This document shows positions 9,109 to 18,775 of a stretch of 63,162 nucleotides of DNA, piece after piece. Position 1 is the first letter of the stretch. Every line of letters starts with the position of its first letter. The translations under genes and the position numbers were made by a program. Source of the stretch: Prevotella sp. UBA2725 (GTDB lineage: Bacteria > Bacteroidota > Bacteroidia > Bacteroidales > Bacteroidaceae); assembly GCA_002353825.1 (NCBI GenBank), contig DEKJ01000019.1, positions 4,116 through 67,277 on the forward strand. Reading direction: 5' to 3'. The notes under the pieces are model-generated. The model was not told the DNA's origin. It did no database searches and worked only from the letters and a program-made list of their open reading frames with translations.

Positions 9109-10062
9109 TTATTTCTTGTAGTTAGCGAGCCAGTTCTTGACATTGCGCTCGATGCGGGCAGCGATGTCACCTTCCTCAGCGGCCTTATCGAACTTCTCAC
9201 CGGTGATGTGCTCATAGAGCTCGATGTAACGGTCAGAGACGCTCTCTGCATACTCGTCGGTGATCTCCGGCATCTTCTGTCCAGGCTGGTTCATGAAGTT
9301 GTGCTCAATGAGCCACTGACGTACGAACTCCTTGGAGAGCTGCTTCTGAGGCTCGCCCTTGGCGAAACGCTCCTCGTAACCGTCAGCATAGAAGTAACGG
9401 CTGGAGTCAGGTGTATGGATTTCGTCGATGAGATAGAGCTTGCCATCGCGCTTGCCGAACTCATATTTGGTGTCGACAAGGATGAGGCCGTGCTTGGCAG
9501 CGATCTCCTGGCCACGAGCGAAGAGCTTGCGGGTCCAGTCCTCGATGACAGCGTAGTCCTCAGCTGAGACGATACCCTGCTTGATGATCTCCTCCTTGGA
9601 GATGTTCATGTCGTGACCTTCATCGGCTTTTGTTGTCGGGGTGATGATAGGCTCGGGGAAGCGCTCATTCTCGCGCATGCCCTCGGGGAGCTTCACGCCA
9701 CAGAGCTCACGGCAACCATTCTTGTACTCTCGCCATGCAGAGCCCGTGAGGATGCCACGGATGATCATCTCCACACGGAAGCCCTCACACTTACGGCCGA
9801 TGGTGACCATAGGATCGGGAGTAGCGAGTTTCCAGTTGGGGCAAATGTCGCTGGTGAGGTCAAGAAACTTAGAGGCTATCTGGTTGAGCACCTGACCTTT
9901 GAATGGAATGCCCTTGGGAAGCACCACATCAAAAGCGGAGATACGGTCAGTAGCCACCATCACAATGAGGTCATCGTTGATGTTGTATACGTCACGAACT
10001 TTACCATGGTAAACACTCTTCTGTCCATCGAAATGGAAATCAGTCCTTGTCAATGCTTTCAT
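9109..10062 (-). CDS. purC: SAICAR synthetase
   Basis: Joins aspartate to CAIR in purine synthesis, using ATP. The 317-residue length matches the longer eukaryote/Bacteroidetes-like form (E. coli 237). Motifs: YHGKVRDVYNINDDLIVMV, ATDRISAFDVVLP, GSAWREYKNG, and LVDTKYEFG plus IDEIHTPDSSRYF. Its start overlaps the 3' end of phoH by 23 nt. purC and purM lie in the same long operon. Confidence 0.96.
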   Translation of the reverse strand: MKALTRTDFHFDGQKSVYHGKVRDVYNINDDLIVMVATDRISAFDVVLPKGIPFKGQVLNQIASKFLDLTSDICPNWKLATPDPMVTIGRKCEGFRVEMIIRGILTGSAWREYKNGCRELCGVKLPEGMRENERFPEPIITPTTKADEGHDMNISKEEIIKQGIVSAEDYAVIEDWTRKLFARGQEIAAKHGLILVDTKYEFGKRDGKLYLIDEIHTPDSSRYFYADGYEERFAKGEPQKQLSKEFVRQWLIEHNFMNQPGQKMPEITDEYAESVSDRYIELYEHITGEKFDKAAEEGDIAARIERNVKNWLANYKK

Positions 10063-11029
10063 TTTGCTTATTATTTGATTTTAGCGAAGCTATTTTCTTG
10101 TCGTATGCATCGTATGCGTTCACGATCCTCGTCACGAGCTTGTGGCGGACGATATCTTTCTGATTGAGGTTGACAATAGAGATACCTTCTACGTTGTGCA
10201 GAATCTCCAGAGCCTCTCTCAGTCCGCTCTTCTGCTGTCGGGGCAGGTCGACCTGCGTCATGTCACCGGTGATGATCATCTTCGTGTTCCATCCCATACG
10301 GGTGAGGAACATACGGATCTGCGCCGGTGTGGTGTTCTGCGCCTCGTCGAGGATAACGACGGCATCGGAGAGCGTGCGACCACGCATGAACGCCAGGGGC
10401 GCAATCTGGATGACGTGTTTCTCCATCATGTCCTGCAGTTTCACGGCGGGGATCATATCCTCCAAAGCGTCGTAAAGCGGCTGCAGGTAGGGATCGATCT
10501 TATCCTTCATGTCACCGGGAAGAAATCCAAGTTTCTCACCGGCTTCCACCGCAGGGCGGCTTAGGATGATCTTCTTGATGTCTTTGTCTTTCAGCGCTCT
10601 TACGGCGAGGGCGATGCTGAGATAGGTCTTACCCGTTCCCGCAGGTCCTACAGCGAATACCATGTCATCCCTTGCGAAGGCGTCGAGGAGCTTCTGCTGA
10701 TTCTCTGAGCGGGCTTTGATGGGTCTTCCCGAGACACTGTAGACGAGGACATCTTTCGTGGCATCGGCTTTCGTCTTATGACCTTTGGCGATGTCGAGGA
10801 TATCCTCCTCTGAGAGGGTGTTGTATTTGAGGATATGCTTGCGCATGGTCTCGATCTCCTCTTCGACCTTCGCCATGTCTTCCTCATCTCCGAGCACCCG
10901 CAGCACGTTGCCCCTTGCCACGATACGTGTCTTAGGGTACAACGACTTGATCATCTGCAAGTGTCCGTTGTTGACCCCGTAGAATGTTACGGGGTCAATG
11001 TCTTCCAATACGATGTGTTTTTCTATCAT
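10040..11029 (-). CDS. phoH: PhoH-family ATPase
   Basis: Cytoplasmic P-loop ATPase of the PhoH/YbeZ group, linked in other bacteria to RNA metabolism and ribosome maturation with YbeY. Residues about 1-100 hold the N-terminal KH-like region. The ATPase core has Walker A GPAGTGKT at 128-135 and the Walker B/DEAQN motif at 228-232. The 329 residues are typical. The start ATG shares one base with the secA stop (TAATG), which indicates coupled translation, and the 3' end overlaps purC. Confidence 0.93.
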   Translation of the reverse strand: MIEKHIVLEDIDPVTFYGVNNGHLQMIKSLYPKTRIVARGNVLRVLGDEEDMAKVEEEIETMRKHILKYNTLSEEDILDIAKGHKTKADATKDVLVYSVSGRPIKARSENQQKLLDAFARDDMVFAVGPAGTGKTYLSIALAVRALKDKDIKKIILSRPAVEAGEKLGFLPGDMKDKIDPYLQPLYDALEDMIPAVKLQDMMEKHVIQIAPLAFMRGRTLSDAVVILDEAQNTTPAQIRMFLTRMGWNTKMIITGDMTQVDLPRQQKSGLREALEILHNVEGISIVNLNQKDIVRHKLVTRIVNAYDAYDKKIASLKSNNKQNESIDKD

Positions 11030-14000
11030 TATCTAAGTCCTTTGCCGTGGCAGTTCTTGAACTTCTTGCCACTTCCGCAGGGACACGGATCGTTGGGCCT
11101 TGGCATCTTCTCGCGGATGATAGGCATACGACGCTGGGGCTCAGCACCCTCGCGTGTGTCCTGCATAGCGGCGCGGCGCTGTGCTTCCTCTATCTCGTCG
11201 AGGTTGGCTTTCTGCTCATTGTATCGCTGCTGATGCTCCTCGGGAGCAGCCTCCTGCACGGGTCCTTGCTGCTGCACGGGGATCTGACCACGCATGAGGA
11301 ACGAAGCGATGCGGTTGTTCATGTCGTCGATCATTGAATCCCACAGCTTAGCACTCTCGAGCTTGAAGACGAGCAACGGGTCTTTCTGCTCATAGGATGC
11401 GTTCTGCACAGAGTGGCGCAGCTCATCGAGCTGACGGAGGTTCTCTTTCCAGTCGTCGTCGATGATGTGGAGGACGACGAACTTCTCAAACTCTTTGACG
11501 ATATTCTTAGCTTCCGTCTCGTAAGCCTCCTTGAGGTTGACACGGAGCTGAACGACGTGGCGACCGTCAGTGATAGGGATGAGGATGAACTGGTAGATGT
11601 TACCCTGGTTCTCATAGACATCCTTGATGACGGGGTAAGCATCGCTCTGGATACGGTCAGTCTTACGCTTGAAGGCTGCCATAGCATCTTGGAACGCACG
11701 CTCCTCAAGCTCACCGCGGTCAGAGTTTTCAAACTCCTCGGCTGTGAATGGCACCTCCATGGAGAGAATCTCTAGGAATTGTTCCTTAGCACCCTCAAAG
11801 TCATTTCTCTCAATGATGCTCACGACACGGTCCCAGATGACGTTCGTGATATCCATACCGATACGCTCACCCATGAGAGCGTGGCGACGCTTCTCGTAGA
11901 TGACGGTACGCTGCTTGTTCATCACATCATCATATTCGAGGAGGTTCTTACGGATACCGAAGTTGTTCTCCTCGACCTTCTTCTGAGCACGCTCGATACT
12001 CTTGGAGATCATCGGGCTCTCGATACGCTCTCCATCCTCGAATCCGAGGCGGTCCATGACATGAGCGATACGCTCTGAACCGAACTTACGCATGAGCTCG
12101 TCCTCAAGAGACACGTAGAACACGGATGATCCTGGATCACCCTGACGTCCTGCACGACCACGAAGCTGACGGTCCACACGACGGCTCTCGTGACGTGTCG
12201 TACCAATGATAGCGAGACCACCGGCTGCCTTCACCTCAGGTGTCAGTTTGATATCGGTACCACGACCAGCCATATTCGTGGCGATCGTCACGGCACCGAG
12301 CAAGCGCTCCTCGTTGTGGATGAGGCTCTCTGCTGTCTTACCGACGAGCTCAGGGTCAGAGCCTTTCTTATGGTCGGTAGCAGCCTTGATGAGTGCTTCC
12401 TGGTAACGTATAGCTGACGGCTTATCAGTGAAAGCCTTGCCGTCGGAAGTGATATATACTTGACCCATGGTGCTCTTACCGGCTTCGGCCACAATCATAG
12501 CCTCCTTCTGGTGGAGCTTGGCGTTCAATACATGGTGAGGAATCTTACGCATGGTCAACATACGTGAGAGTAACTCAGAGATCTCGACGGAAGTCGTACC
12601 TACAAGGCACGGACGGCCCTGGACACGCATCTCTTCGACCTCTTCGATGACAGCAGCATATTTCTCACGCTGCGTCTTATAGACACGGTCGTCGAGGTCC
12701 TTACGGATCACCGGACGGTTCGTAGGAATCTCTACGACATCAAGTTTGTAGATGTCCCAGAACTCACCGGCCTCGGTAGAAGCCGTACCTGTCATACCAG
12801 CAAGCTTGTGGTACATACGGAAGTAGTTCTGCAGGGTGATGGTAGCGAAGGTCTGTGTAGCAGCCTCAACCTTCACGTGCTCCTTGGCCTCGATGGCCTG
12901 GTGCAGGCCATCACTCCAGCGGCGGCCTTCCATGATACGGCCCGTCTGCTCATCGACGATTTTCACTTCGCCGTCCATGACGACATACTCATCGTCCTTG
13001 TTGAACATCGTGTAAGCCTTCAGCAACTGCTGCAGGGTATGTACACGGTCACTCTGAACAGCGTAGTGGTTGAGGAGGTCATCCTTCTTGTCGAGGCGCT
13101 CCTGATCGCTCAGTCCTTTCTCATTCTCCAAAGCTGAGAGCTCCGAAGCAATGTCGGGGAGCACGAAGAGGTTCTTGTCGTGCACCTGATTGGCGAGCCA
13201 TTCAGCACCCTTATCCGTGAGATCAGCGGAGTTCATCTTCTCGTCGACAACGAAATACAACGGCTTCACGGCCTCCGGCATGCGGCGGTTGTTGTTCTCC
13301 ATGTAGATCTCCTCGGTCTTCTGCATGCCGCTCTTGATACCCTCCTCAGAGAGATACTTGATGAGCGCCTTGTTCTTAGGCAGCGCCTTGAAAGAACGGT
13401 AGAGGCTGAGGAAGCCCTCGTCAAGGAGCTGCTGAGCCTTGTTTTTATCTGTCTCTTGACGGCCGGCGTTGATCTTCTGGCGAGCGTCGGCGAGGAGCTC
13501 GGTAGCCTGCTTGCGCTGTACCTCATAGAGTTTCTCTACGAGTGGCTGATACTCTTCGTACATCTGGTTCTCACCTTTAGGCACAGGACCTGAGATGATC
13601 AACGGGGTACGGGCATCATCGATCAACACAGAGTCGACCTCATCGACGATGGCGAAGTTGTGACGGCGCTGCACGAGGTCATCGGGAGAGAGTGCCATGT
13701 TGTCACGCAGATAGTCGAAACCGAACTCATTGTTCGTACCGAAGGTGATATCAGCCTGGTAAGCCTTGCGGCGCTCGGGAGAGTTAGGCTGGTGCTTGTC
13801 GATACAGTCGACGGAGAGTCCGTGGAACTCATAGAGTGGTCCCATCCACTCAGAGTCACGCTTGGCGAGGTAGTCGTTGACCGTCACCATGTGCACGCCG
13901 TTGCCTGTAAGGGCATTGAGGAATACAGGGAGTGTAGCTACGAGGGTCTTACCCTCACCGGTAGCCATCTCAGCGATCTTACCCTGATGGAGCGCGATAC

Positions 14001-14541
14001 CACCGAAGAGCTGTACGTCGTAGTGCACCATGTCCCAGTGGATCTTGTTGCCACCGGCCGTCCACTCGTTGTGGTATATGGCCTTGTCACCATCGATGGT
14101 GATGAAGTCGTTCTTCGGGTTGGCAGCAAGCTCGCGGTCGAAGTCCGTAGCTGTCACAACGGTGTCAGCGTTCTGTGCGAAGCGGCGGGCAGTATCCTTG
14201 ACAATGGCGAAAGCCACAGGCATAACATGGTTGAGGGCTTTCTCCAGCTCGTCAAGCATTTCCTTGTCCTGCTTGTCGATCTCGTTGAAGATCGGCTCAC
14301 GCTCGTCGATAGGCGTGTCCTCGATCTTGGCGCGGAGCTCAGCGATCTTGTCCTTGTAAGGCTTTGCAGCGTCCTGCACGTATTTCTGTATCTCCTTGCT
14401 CTTGGCACGGAGCTCGTCGTTGGACAGCTTTTCGATGTCGGGGTAAGCCTCTTTCACTTTCTCCACGAGGGGTTGAATCAGGCGCATGTCGCGCTTTGAC
14501 TTATCTCCGAAGATGGATTTCAAAAACTTGGTGAAGTTCAT
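11029..14541 (-). CDS. secA: Preprotein translocase ATPase SecA
   Basis: Motor of the Sec pathway that pushes unfolded preproteins through SecYEG. The 1170 residues exceed E. coli SecA (901), as is usual in Bacteroidetes. Seen: Walker A ATGEGKT at 193-199, DEVDSVLIDDARTPLIISG, GTDIKLTPEVK, RQLRGRAGRQGDPGSS, and the C-terminal zinc motif PCPCGSGKKFKNCHG with C1153, C1155, C1164 and H1165 that binds SecB or ribosomes in other species. First gene of the run to pyrF, with a promoter at 14571-14578. Confidence 0.98.
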   Translation of the reverse strand: MNFTKFLKSIFGDKSKRDMRLIQPLVEKVKEAYPDIEKLSNDELRAKSKEIQKYVQDAAKPYKDKIAELRAKIEDTPIDEREPIFNEIDKQDKEMLDELEKALNHVMPVAFAIVKDTARRFAQNADTVVTATDFDRELAANPKNDFITIDGDKAIYHNEWTAGGNKIHWDMVHYDVQLFGGIALHQGKIAEMATGEGKTLVATLPVFLNALTGNGVHMVTVNDYLAKRDSEWMGPLYEFHGLSVDCIDKHQPNSPERRKAYQADITFGTNNEFGFDYLRDNMALSPDDLVQRRHNFAIVDEVDSVLIDDARTPLIISGPVPKGENQMYEEYQPLVEKLYEVQRKQATELLADARQKINAGRQETDKNKAQQLLDEGFLSLYRSFKALPKNKALIKYLSEEGIKSGMQKTEEIYMENNNRRMPEAVKPLYFVVDEKMNSADLTDKGAEWLANQVHDKNLFVLPDIASELSALENEKGLSDQERLDKKDDLLNHYAVQSDRVHTLQQLLKAYTMFNKDDEYVVMDGEVKIVDEQTGRIMEGRRWSDGLHQAIEAKEHVKVEAATQTFATITLQNYFRMYHKLAGMTGTASTEAGEFWDIYKLDVVEIPTNRPVIRKDLDDRVYKTQREKYAAVIEEVEEMRVQGRPCLVGTTSVEISELLSRMLTMRKIPHHVLNAKLHQKEAMIVAEAGKSTMGQVYITSDGKAFTDKPSAIRYQEALIKAATDHKKGSDPELVGKTAESLIHNEERLLGAVTIATNMAGRGTDIKLTPEVKAAGGLAIIGTTRHESRRVDRQLRGRAGRQGDPGSSVFYVSLEDELMRKFGSERIAHVMDRLGFEDGERIESPMISKSIERAQKKVEENNFGIRKNLLEYDDVMNKQRTVIYEKRRHALMGERIGMDITNVIWDRVVSIIERNDFEGAKEQFLEILSMEVPFTAEEFENSDRGELEERAFQDAMAAFKRKTDRIQSDAYPVIKDVYENQGNIYQFILIPITDGRHVVQLRVNLKEAYETEAKNIVKEFEKFVVLHIIDDDWKENLRQLDELRHSVQNASYEQKDPLLVFKLESAKLWDSMIDDMNNRIASFLMRGQIPVQQQGPVQEAAPEEHQQRYNEQKANLDEIEEAQRRAAMQDTREGAEPQRRMPIIREKMPRPNDPCPCGSGKKFKNCHGKGLR

Positions 14542-14570
14542 ATCTTGTATTATTTTTTTCTATTTGGATG

Positions 14571-14578
14571 CAAAGTTA
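14571..14578 (-). promoter_or_regulatory. Putative -7 element for secA
   Basis: Minus strand TAACTTTG, a good match to TAnnTTTG, 30 nt upstream of the secA start. It probably drives the long secA-to-pyrF transcript. Confidence 0.65.
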
Positions 14579-14634
14579 ATAAAAGTATTTGGTATTCAGC
14601 CTTTTTAAGACTGAAAAAAGCGATGTTTTCTCCA

Positions 14635-16044
14635 TTAAAACAATGGAGCGACGGTGCATGCGTTTGGTGCACGGATACGGATAGTCTTTGCAATGGTAGG
14701 CGCGATTCGATCGACGGTGACAGGTTCTGCCACACGCTCATGCTTGATGCCGTCGCCAAAGAAAATGATAGGGAAGGGAACTACGCCTGCACGACTCATC
14801 GAAGACTGCTGCGTGTTCTCGTTGAGAAGTCTCCATCCTGGGGCTACGTTGATGATAATATCGCCACTGAGGATGGGGTTATAACCAGCACGTATCTTTT
14901 GGATATCGTTGTTGCCCGACTGCAGCCGCTGGCTCGTATAAACGTCGGCCACGCCAGCACTCTGCATGAGAAACTCCTGCGAGCGAGAGAGCAATTCCGA
15001 CATGGAGATACGCTTTTGCTCAATGAGACGGTGGTCGAGATAAATCTCGTTGCCGTATTCTTGTTCCACGTATCTTCCTGAGCCATAGATTGCTCCAAGA
15101 TACATGTTAAGCAGACTTGCTGTGCGGTTGATATAGAAAGTGCCGGTAGGAATGCGATAACGCGAGAGGTCAGCAGGCTTCTCTTCGTTGTAACCTGTAG
15201 AAGTGACGACAAACAATACCTGCTGCATGCTCATGCGCTTCTCTACAGCGTTGATGAGCCTGCCAAGCGTATAGTCGAGCTGCTGATAGACGCTCTGCAT
15301 CTCCTCCTGCCAGTTGTGCACTGGTTTGCCATCGCTTTTCGTAGCGGAAAGCGTGATATTGAGAATGTCGGAGACATCATCCTTGCCAAGATCCGTGGCT
15401 GACATTGCAGCAAGCGCCATGTCCACGACATTGTCATTGTCCTGACGGTTCTTCTGCTTGCTGTATTGTGTACCGAAGCCGTCGTTATAGCTCCGGACCC
15501 ATTTGGGAATAGATTTCTGATAATATGAGGACGTTGTCCATAATCCTTGCTTGTCGAGCCAGTAGCAGCCGTCAGCGGCATGTCCTGCCAGAAGAATAGC
15601 TGCCTTACTGTCAGCAGCAAATGAGTAGACGAGGGACTTGCCGTTTGAACTCACCTTCAGCTCATCGCCGATAGTGCTCGTGCGGATCTTGTCGGCTGAA
15701 TAGAATCCTTGTCCGTCGTCGACACTCCCTACAGGCTGCAGCGACTTGCGATCGAGCCATGCATCGCCAATGATGCCGTTGTAGAAAGGAGTTGTGCCCG
15801 TGGAGATAGAAGCTGCAGCCGATGACTCATCGACGGGGAAGAATGGGTAGGTAGCACCGTCGTAGACGAGCCCTTCATCCATCAACCGTTTGAAACCGTA
15901 ACGGGAGTAGAAATTGCTGAACGCCTCGACATAGTCGGAGCGAAGCTGATCGATGGTAACGTTGACAACGAGACGTGGCGCAAGCTCGTAAGCCTGCATC
16001 TCAGCTGTGGTCAGTGCCGCTACTAAAAGAGCTAAATATCGCAT
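14635..16044 (-). CDS. Exported alkaline-phosphatase-superfamily protein
   Basis: A 469-residue protein with a signal peptide (MRYLALLVAALTTAEMQAYE). The fold signature of the phosphodiesterase/alkaline phosphatase superfamily is visible: VVNVTIDQLRSDY with metal-ligand candidate D32, then STGTTPFYNGIIGD, where T82 is the likely nucleophile as in PafA-type enzymes. The mid-region DGVFGTQYS-like and LAGHAADGCYW stretches fit the family. The substrate is unknown; a periplasmic phosphomonoester or diester is inferred. Its ATG shares one base with the stop of the DUF4105 gene upstream (TAATG), so the two are translationally coupled. Confidence 0.8.
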   Translation of the reverse strand: MRYLALLVAALTTAEMQAYELAPRLVVNVTIDQLRSDYVEAFSNFYSRYGFKRLMDEGLVYDGATYPFFPVDESSAAASISTGTTPFYNGIIGDAWLDRKSLQPVGSVDDGQGFYSADKIRTSTIGDELKVSSNGKSLVYSFAADSKAAILLAGHAADGCYWLDKQGLWTTSSYYQKSIPKWVRSYNDGFGTQYSKQKNRQDNDNVVDMALAAMSATDLGKDDVSDILNITLSATKSDGKPVHNWQEEMQSVYQQLDYTLGRLINAVEKRMSMQQVLFVVTSTGYNEEKPADLSRYRIPTGTFYINRTASLLNMYLGAIYGSGRYVEQEYGNEIYLDHRLIEQKRISMSELLSRSQEFLMQSAGVADVYTSQRLQSGNNDIQKIRAGYNPILSGDIIINVAPGWRLLNENTQQSSMSRAGVVPFPIIFFGDGIKHERVAEPVTVDRIAPTIAKTIRIRAPNACTVAPLF

Positions 16045-17276
16045 TATTTCTTATTCCCTTTCTCGATGTTTTGAGTGCTCGGTTTCAATACGAGCCGGTT
16101 GATGATGCATCTTAACAACAAAGTGCATGCCAAAAGCCACATTCCTTCCGCATATTTTTGCAAAAAGAGCCCGCAGACCAAGAAAAGAATGAGGCAAACA
16201 AATAATATTTTCCAATAATAATGGAACCGGTGCTTATACGCACTGCGGCTCACTCCGAACACGAAAATAATCGATAACGGATTGAGCAACAGGATCTGAA
16301 GGTTCACTCTCACGGTGGGATGCTCGGAGAAGACCATCAGAAAAAGGATGATACCGGCGAGACCTGAAGCCGTGAGCAACAAGGTGTCGTAAAGCCAGCA
16401 TATTTTCTTCCGACGATATTCGAAGAAAGCGATAATGAGTGTCAGAATGAAGAGCGCAGCAAACAAGACTGTCGGGGTAACGGCGGTCCAGAAGCCACTG
16501 TTCTCTTCTGCATTGTTCGGTACCAATGGATACGTAGTATCCGCTACAAGTTTGTGCGTGCGGCCAGAAGGCTCCACGACGACAGCGCTTGCGAAGTCCT
16601 TTCTAAGGGAGTCAGGTAGGAACTGCTGCTGCTGATAGTCGGTCTTGCGGTCAGCGCCCACACCAAGGAGCAGATCGCAGCCAAAGGCCATCCAGCGATG
16701 CTCATGGTTCCACTGGTGGGTCATTTCGCGATAAGACGATGTGACATTCGGATTGACCTGATATTTGACCTTCCCATTGAGGTGCTTGACGAGGATGTCG
16801 CGTGCCCGTGTCGTACAGTTGTCATAAAAATAATTGTAGCGATAGGTCCTTACGCTTGGATCATAATTGGACTGGATAGCCTCTGCAATAGCGAGTTTCT
16901 CCTGTCGCGAGAGGTTTAGGCGTTGCTCAATGATGCCGCGCCCTTCCTCTCCGTAGTCGGTGAGGAACATGTCGTAATCCTCAATACCCATCTGATAGTC
17001 AGTGAGTCCGAAGACGAAGCGCAGAATAAAATATTTCTGACTAAGGTTGAAGAGACCATAGTTGATGGAATAGTCGATATGATGCAACCGGTCTTCAAAA
17101 CGAATGGCGGTATGCCCGTAAAGGCTCCATATCTCATGCCCGGGAGAGCATGTGAGCAGACTTATGTTGACGCTGTCCATCTGTTCCAATGGTGTCTCCG
17201 GCCCCACGGTTTGAGCCTTTGAGAGCAGGGAGACAAGCAACAGAACGAGGAGTGCAGCTTGCTTAAAATATCTCAT
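16044..17276 (-). CDS. DUF4105 (Lnb-like N-terminal) membrane protein
   Basis: A 410-residue envelope protein: signal peptide MRYFKQAALLVLLLVSLLSKAQT, then a periplasmic domain with GHEIWSLYGHTAIRFED and YNYFYDNCTTRARDIL, the conserved His/Cys motifs of the DUF4105 family. The C-terminal third has about five hydrophobic segments. A GTG at 17288 extends the frame by four residues, but it falls at the predicted transcription start below the -7 element at 17293-17300, so I chose the ATG at 17276. It is coupled to the phosphatase-like gene. The family's role is not firmly known; lipid-related hydrolase activity is only a suggestion from fold. Confidence 0.8.
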   Translation of the reverse strand: MRYFKQAALLVLLLVSLLSKAQTVGPETPLEQMDSVNISLLTCSPGHEIWSLYGHTAIRFEDRLHHIDYSINYGLFNLSQKYFILRFVFGLTDYQMGIEDYDMFLTDYGEEGRGIIEQRLNLSRQEKLAIAEAIQSNYDPSVRTYRYNYFYDNCTTRARDILVKHLNGKVKYQVNPNVTSSYREMTHQWNHEHRWMAFGCDLLLGVGADRKTDYQQQQFLPDSLRKDFASAVVVEPSGRTHKLVADTTYPLVPNNAEENSGFWTAVTPTVLFAALFILTLIIAFFEYRRKKICWLYDTLLLTASGLAGIILFLMVFSEHPTVRVNLQILLLNPLSIIFVFGVSRSAYKHRFHYYWKILFVCLILFLVCGLFLQKYAEGMWLLACTLLLRCIINRLVLKPSTQNIEKGNKK

Positions 17277-17292
17277 ATTAAATTTCACAGTG

Positions 17293-17300
17293 CAAAAATA
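17293..17300 (-). promoter_or_regulatory. Putative -7 element for the DUF4105 operon
   Basis: Minus strand TATTTTTG (TAnnTTTG). It is back to back with the plus promoter at 17346-17353. Its position at the GTG codon at 17288 argues for the ATG start at 17276. Confidence 0.6.
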
Positions 17301-17345
17301 CCTTATTATTTCGACTTATCGTGCGTTTATCTTATTTTTTTTCAA

Positions 17346-17353
17346 TACTTTTG
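17346..17353 (+). promoter_or_regulatory. Putative -7 element for the OMP-lptC-CNNM operon
   Basis: TACTTTTG matches TAnnTTTG. The predicted transcription start near 17360 excludes the upstream GTG at 17290 as the start of the outer-membrane protein and favours the TTG at 17416. Confidence 0.6.
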
Positions 17354-17415
17354 CACTTGATTTTTCAATCAGAGATATTATCGTACTCTATATTATCATC
17401 AAAAGAACGAACGCA

Positions 17416-18732
17416 TTGAAGACAAGAAACGTTATAGCGGGAAAAATTCTTGTGGGTCTACTGCTGCTTGCTTGTGCTCAGCAGATGAAGGCTCAGAGTG
17501 GTACCAACTCGCCCTACAGTCAGTTTGGCTTAGGTCAGCTCTCCGAGCAGTCGTCGGGTTTCAACCGGGGCATGGACGGTTTGGCACTGGGCTTCCATGA
17601 CCATAATCAGATCAATTATCTCAACCCTGCCTCCTACGCATCGCTCGATAGCCTGTCGTTTATCTTCGACATCGGTGTGTCGGGCCAAATCACCAACTTC
17701 AAGGAGAACGGCGTGAAGAAGAACGCAAAGAACGCTGATTTCGAATATATTGTTGCCGGTTTCAGAGTTCTGCGTCATTTGGGTTTGAGTTTCGGATTCC
17801 TGCCTTACACAAACGTAGGATATTCATATTCGTCAACGACAACGCTCAACGATGGCAACTCCACAACGTCGACGGATTCATATGATGGCTCTGGTGGATT
17901 CCATCAAGTATACCTTGGTCTTGGATGGTCGCCGTTCAAAGGCTTCGCCATCGGTGTCAACGGTGGATATCTCTATGGCAACTACACGCGCTCACTGGTC
18001 AATAGTTTCAGCAACTCATATGTTAACAGTATCTCGAAGATTGCCACAGCCGATGTGGAGAGCTACATGCTCAACTTCGGTGCTCAATACACAGCTCGTC
18101 TCACAAAAAAAGATGAGGTGACATTGGGCCTCGCCTATACTTACGGTCATAAGATTGGCGGCAAGCCGGAGCTTGATGTCATTTCTTCCAACTCTTCGAC
18201 GAGCGTAGCTGATACAACGGTATACAACGGGTCTAATCTTAAGCTCGAGATTCCTTCTTCTTATGGCATCGGAATCTTGTATAATCATAACAATCAGTTG
18301 AAGATTGGAGCCGACTACACGCTTCAGAAGTGGGGCAAGGTGTCGGAGCCGGAGTACAGTTCCAATAACGGTGTCATCTCTTACGCCATGGCTTCAGGAA
18401 TGTACAAAGACCGTCACAAGGTGACCGTAGGTGCCGAATACTGCCCCGGAGAATATAACCGACATTTCCTCAATCGCATACGCTATCGGGTGGGAGTATC
18501 CTACGCTACACCTTATTATTATATTAACGGTCAGGATGGACCTAAGGAGATGAGTGCAAGCCTTGGCTTCGGTATTCCCATCATGAACAGTTGGAACAAC
18601 CGCTCGATTCTCAATATCAGTGGCTCATGGGTTCGTCGGTCAGCTACAAACTTTATCACAGAGAACACATTCCGTATCAATATCGGCCTGACGTTCAATG
18701 AGCGTTGGTTCGCTAAATGGAAGGTGCAGTAA
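17416..18732 (+). CDS. Outer-membrane beta-barrel protein
   Basis: With the TTG start at 17416 the protein is 438 residues and opens MKTRNVIAGKILVGLLLLACAQQMKAQ, a clear signal peptide. The open frame extends back to a GTG at 17290, but that lies upstream of the predicted promoter and encodes no sensible signal. After SGTNSPYSQFGLG (a start seen in many Bacteroidetes barrels) come alternating strands with aromatic girdles and DGSGGFHQVYLGLGWSPF, ending in WFAKWKVQ. It resembles PorV/FadL-like or 'OmpP1'-type proteins, but no ligand can be assigned. It precedes lptC, with overlapping frames avoided by the lptC start I chose. Confidence 0.75.
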   Translation: MKTRNVIAGKILVGLLLLACAQQMKAQSGTNSPYSQFGLGQLSEQSSGFNRGMDGLALGFHDHNQINYLNPASYASLDSLSFIFDIGVSGQITNFKENGVKKNAKNADFEYIVAGFRVLRHLGLSFGFLPYTNVGYSYSSTTTLNDGNSTTSTDSYDGSGGFHQVYLGLGWSPFKGFAIGVNGGYLYGNYTRSLVNSFSNSYVNSISKIATADVESYMLNFGAQYTARLTKKDEVTLGLAYTYGHKIGGKPELDVISSNSSTSVADTTVYNGSNLKLEIPSSYGIGILYNHNNQLKIGADYTLQKWGKVSEPEYSSNNGVISYAMASGMYKDRHKVTVGAEYCPGEYNRHFLNRIRYRVGVSYATPYYYINGQDGPKEMSASLGFGIPIMNSWNNRSILNISGSWVRRSATNFITENTFRINIGLTFNERWFAKWKVQ

Positions 18733-18775
18733 TCAAAGAATGGAAAGCTTCTGTAGAAAAAATCATAGAAATACG

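Noticed and set aside
14635..16044. Secreted nuclease or sulfatase for the phosphatase-like gene
   Set aside because: The STGTTP nucleophile motif fits the PafA-type phosphatase group; no sulfatase CxPxR motif is present.
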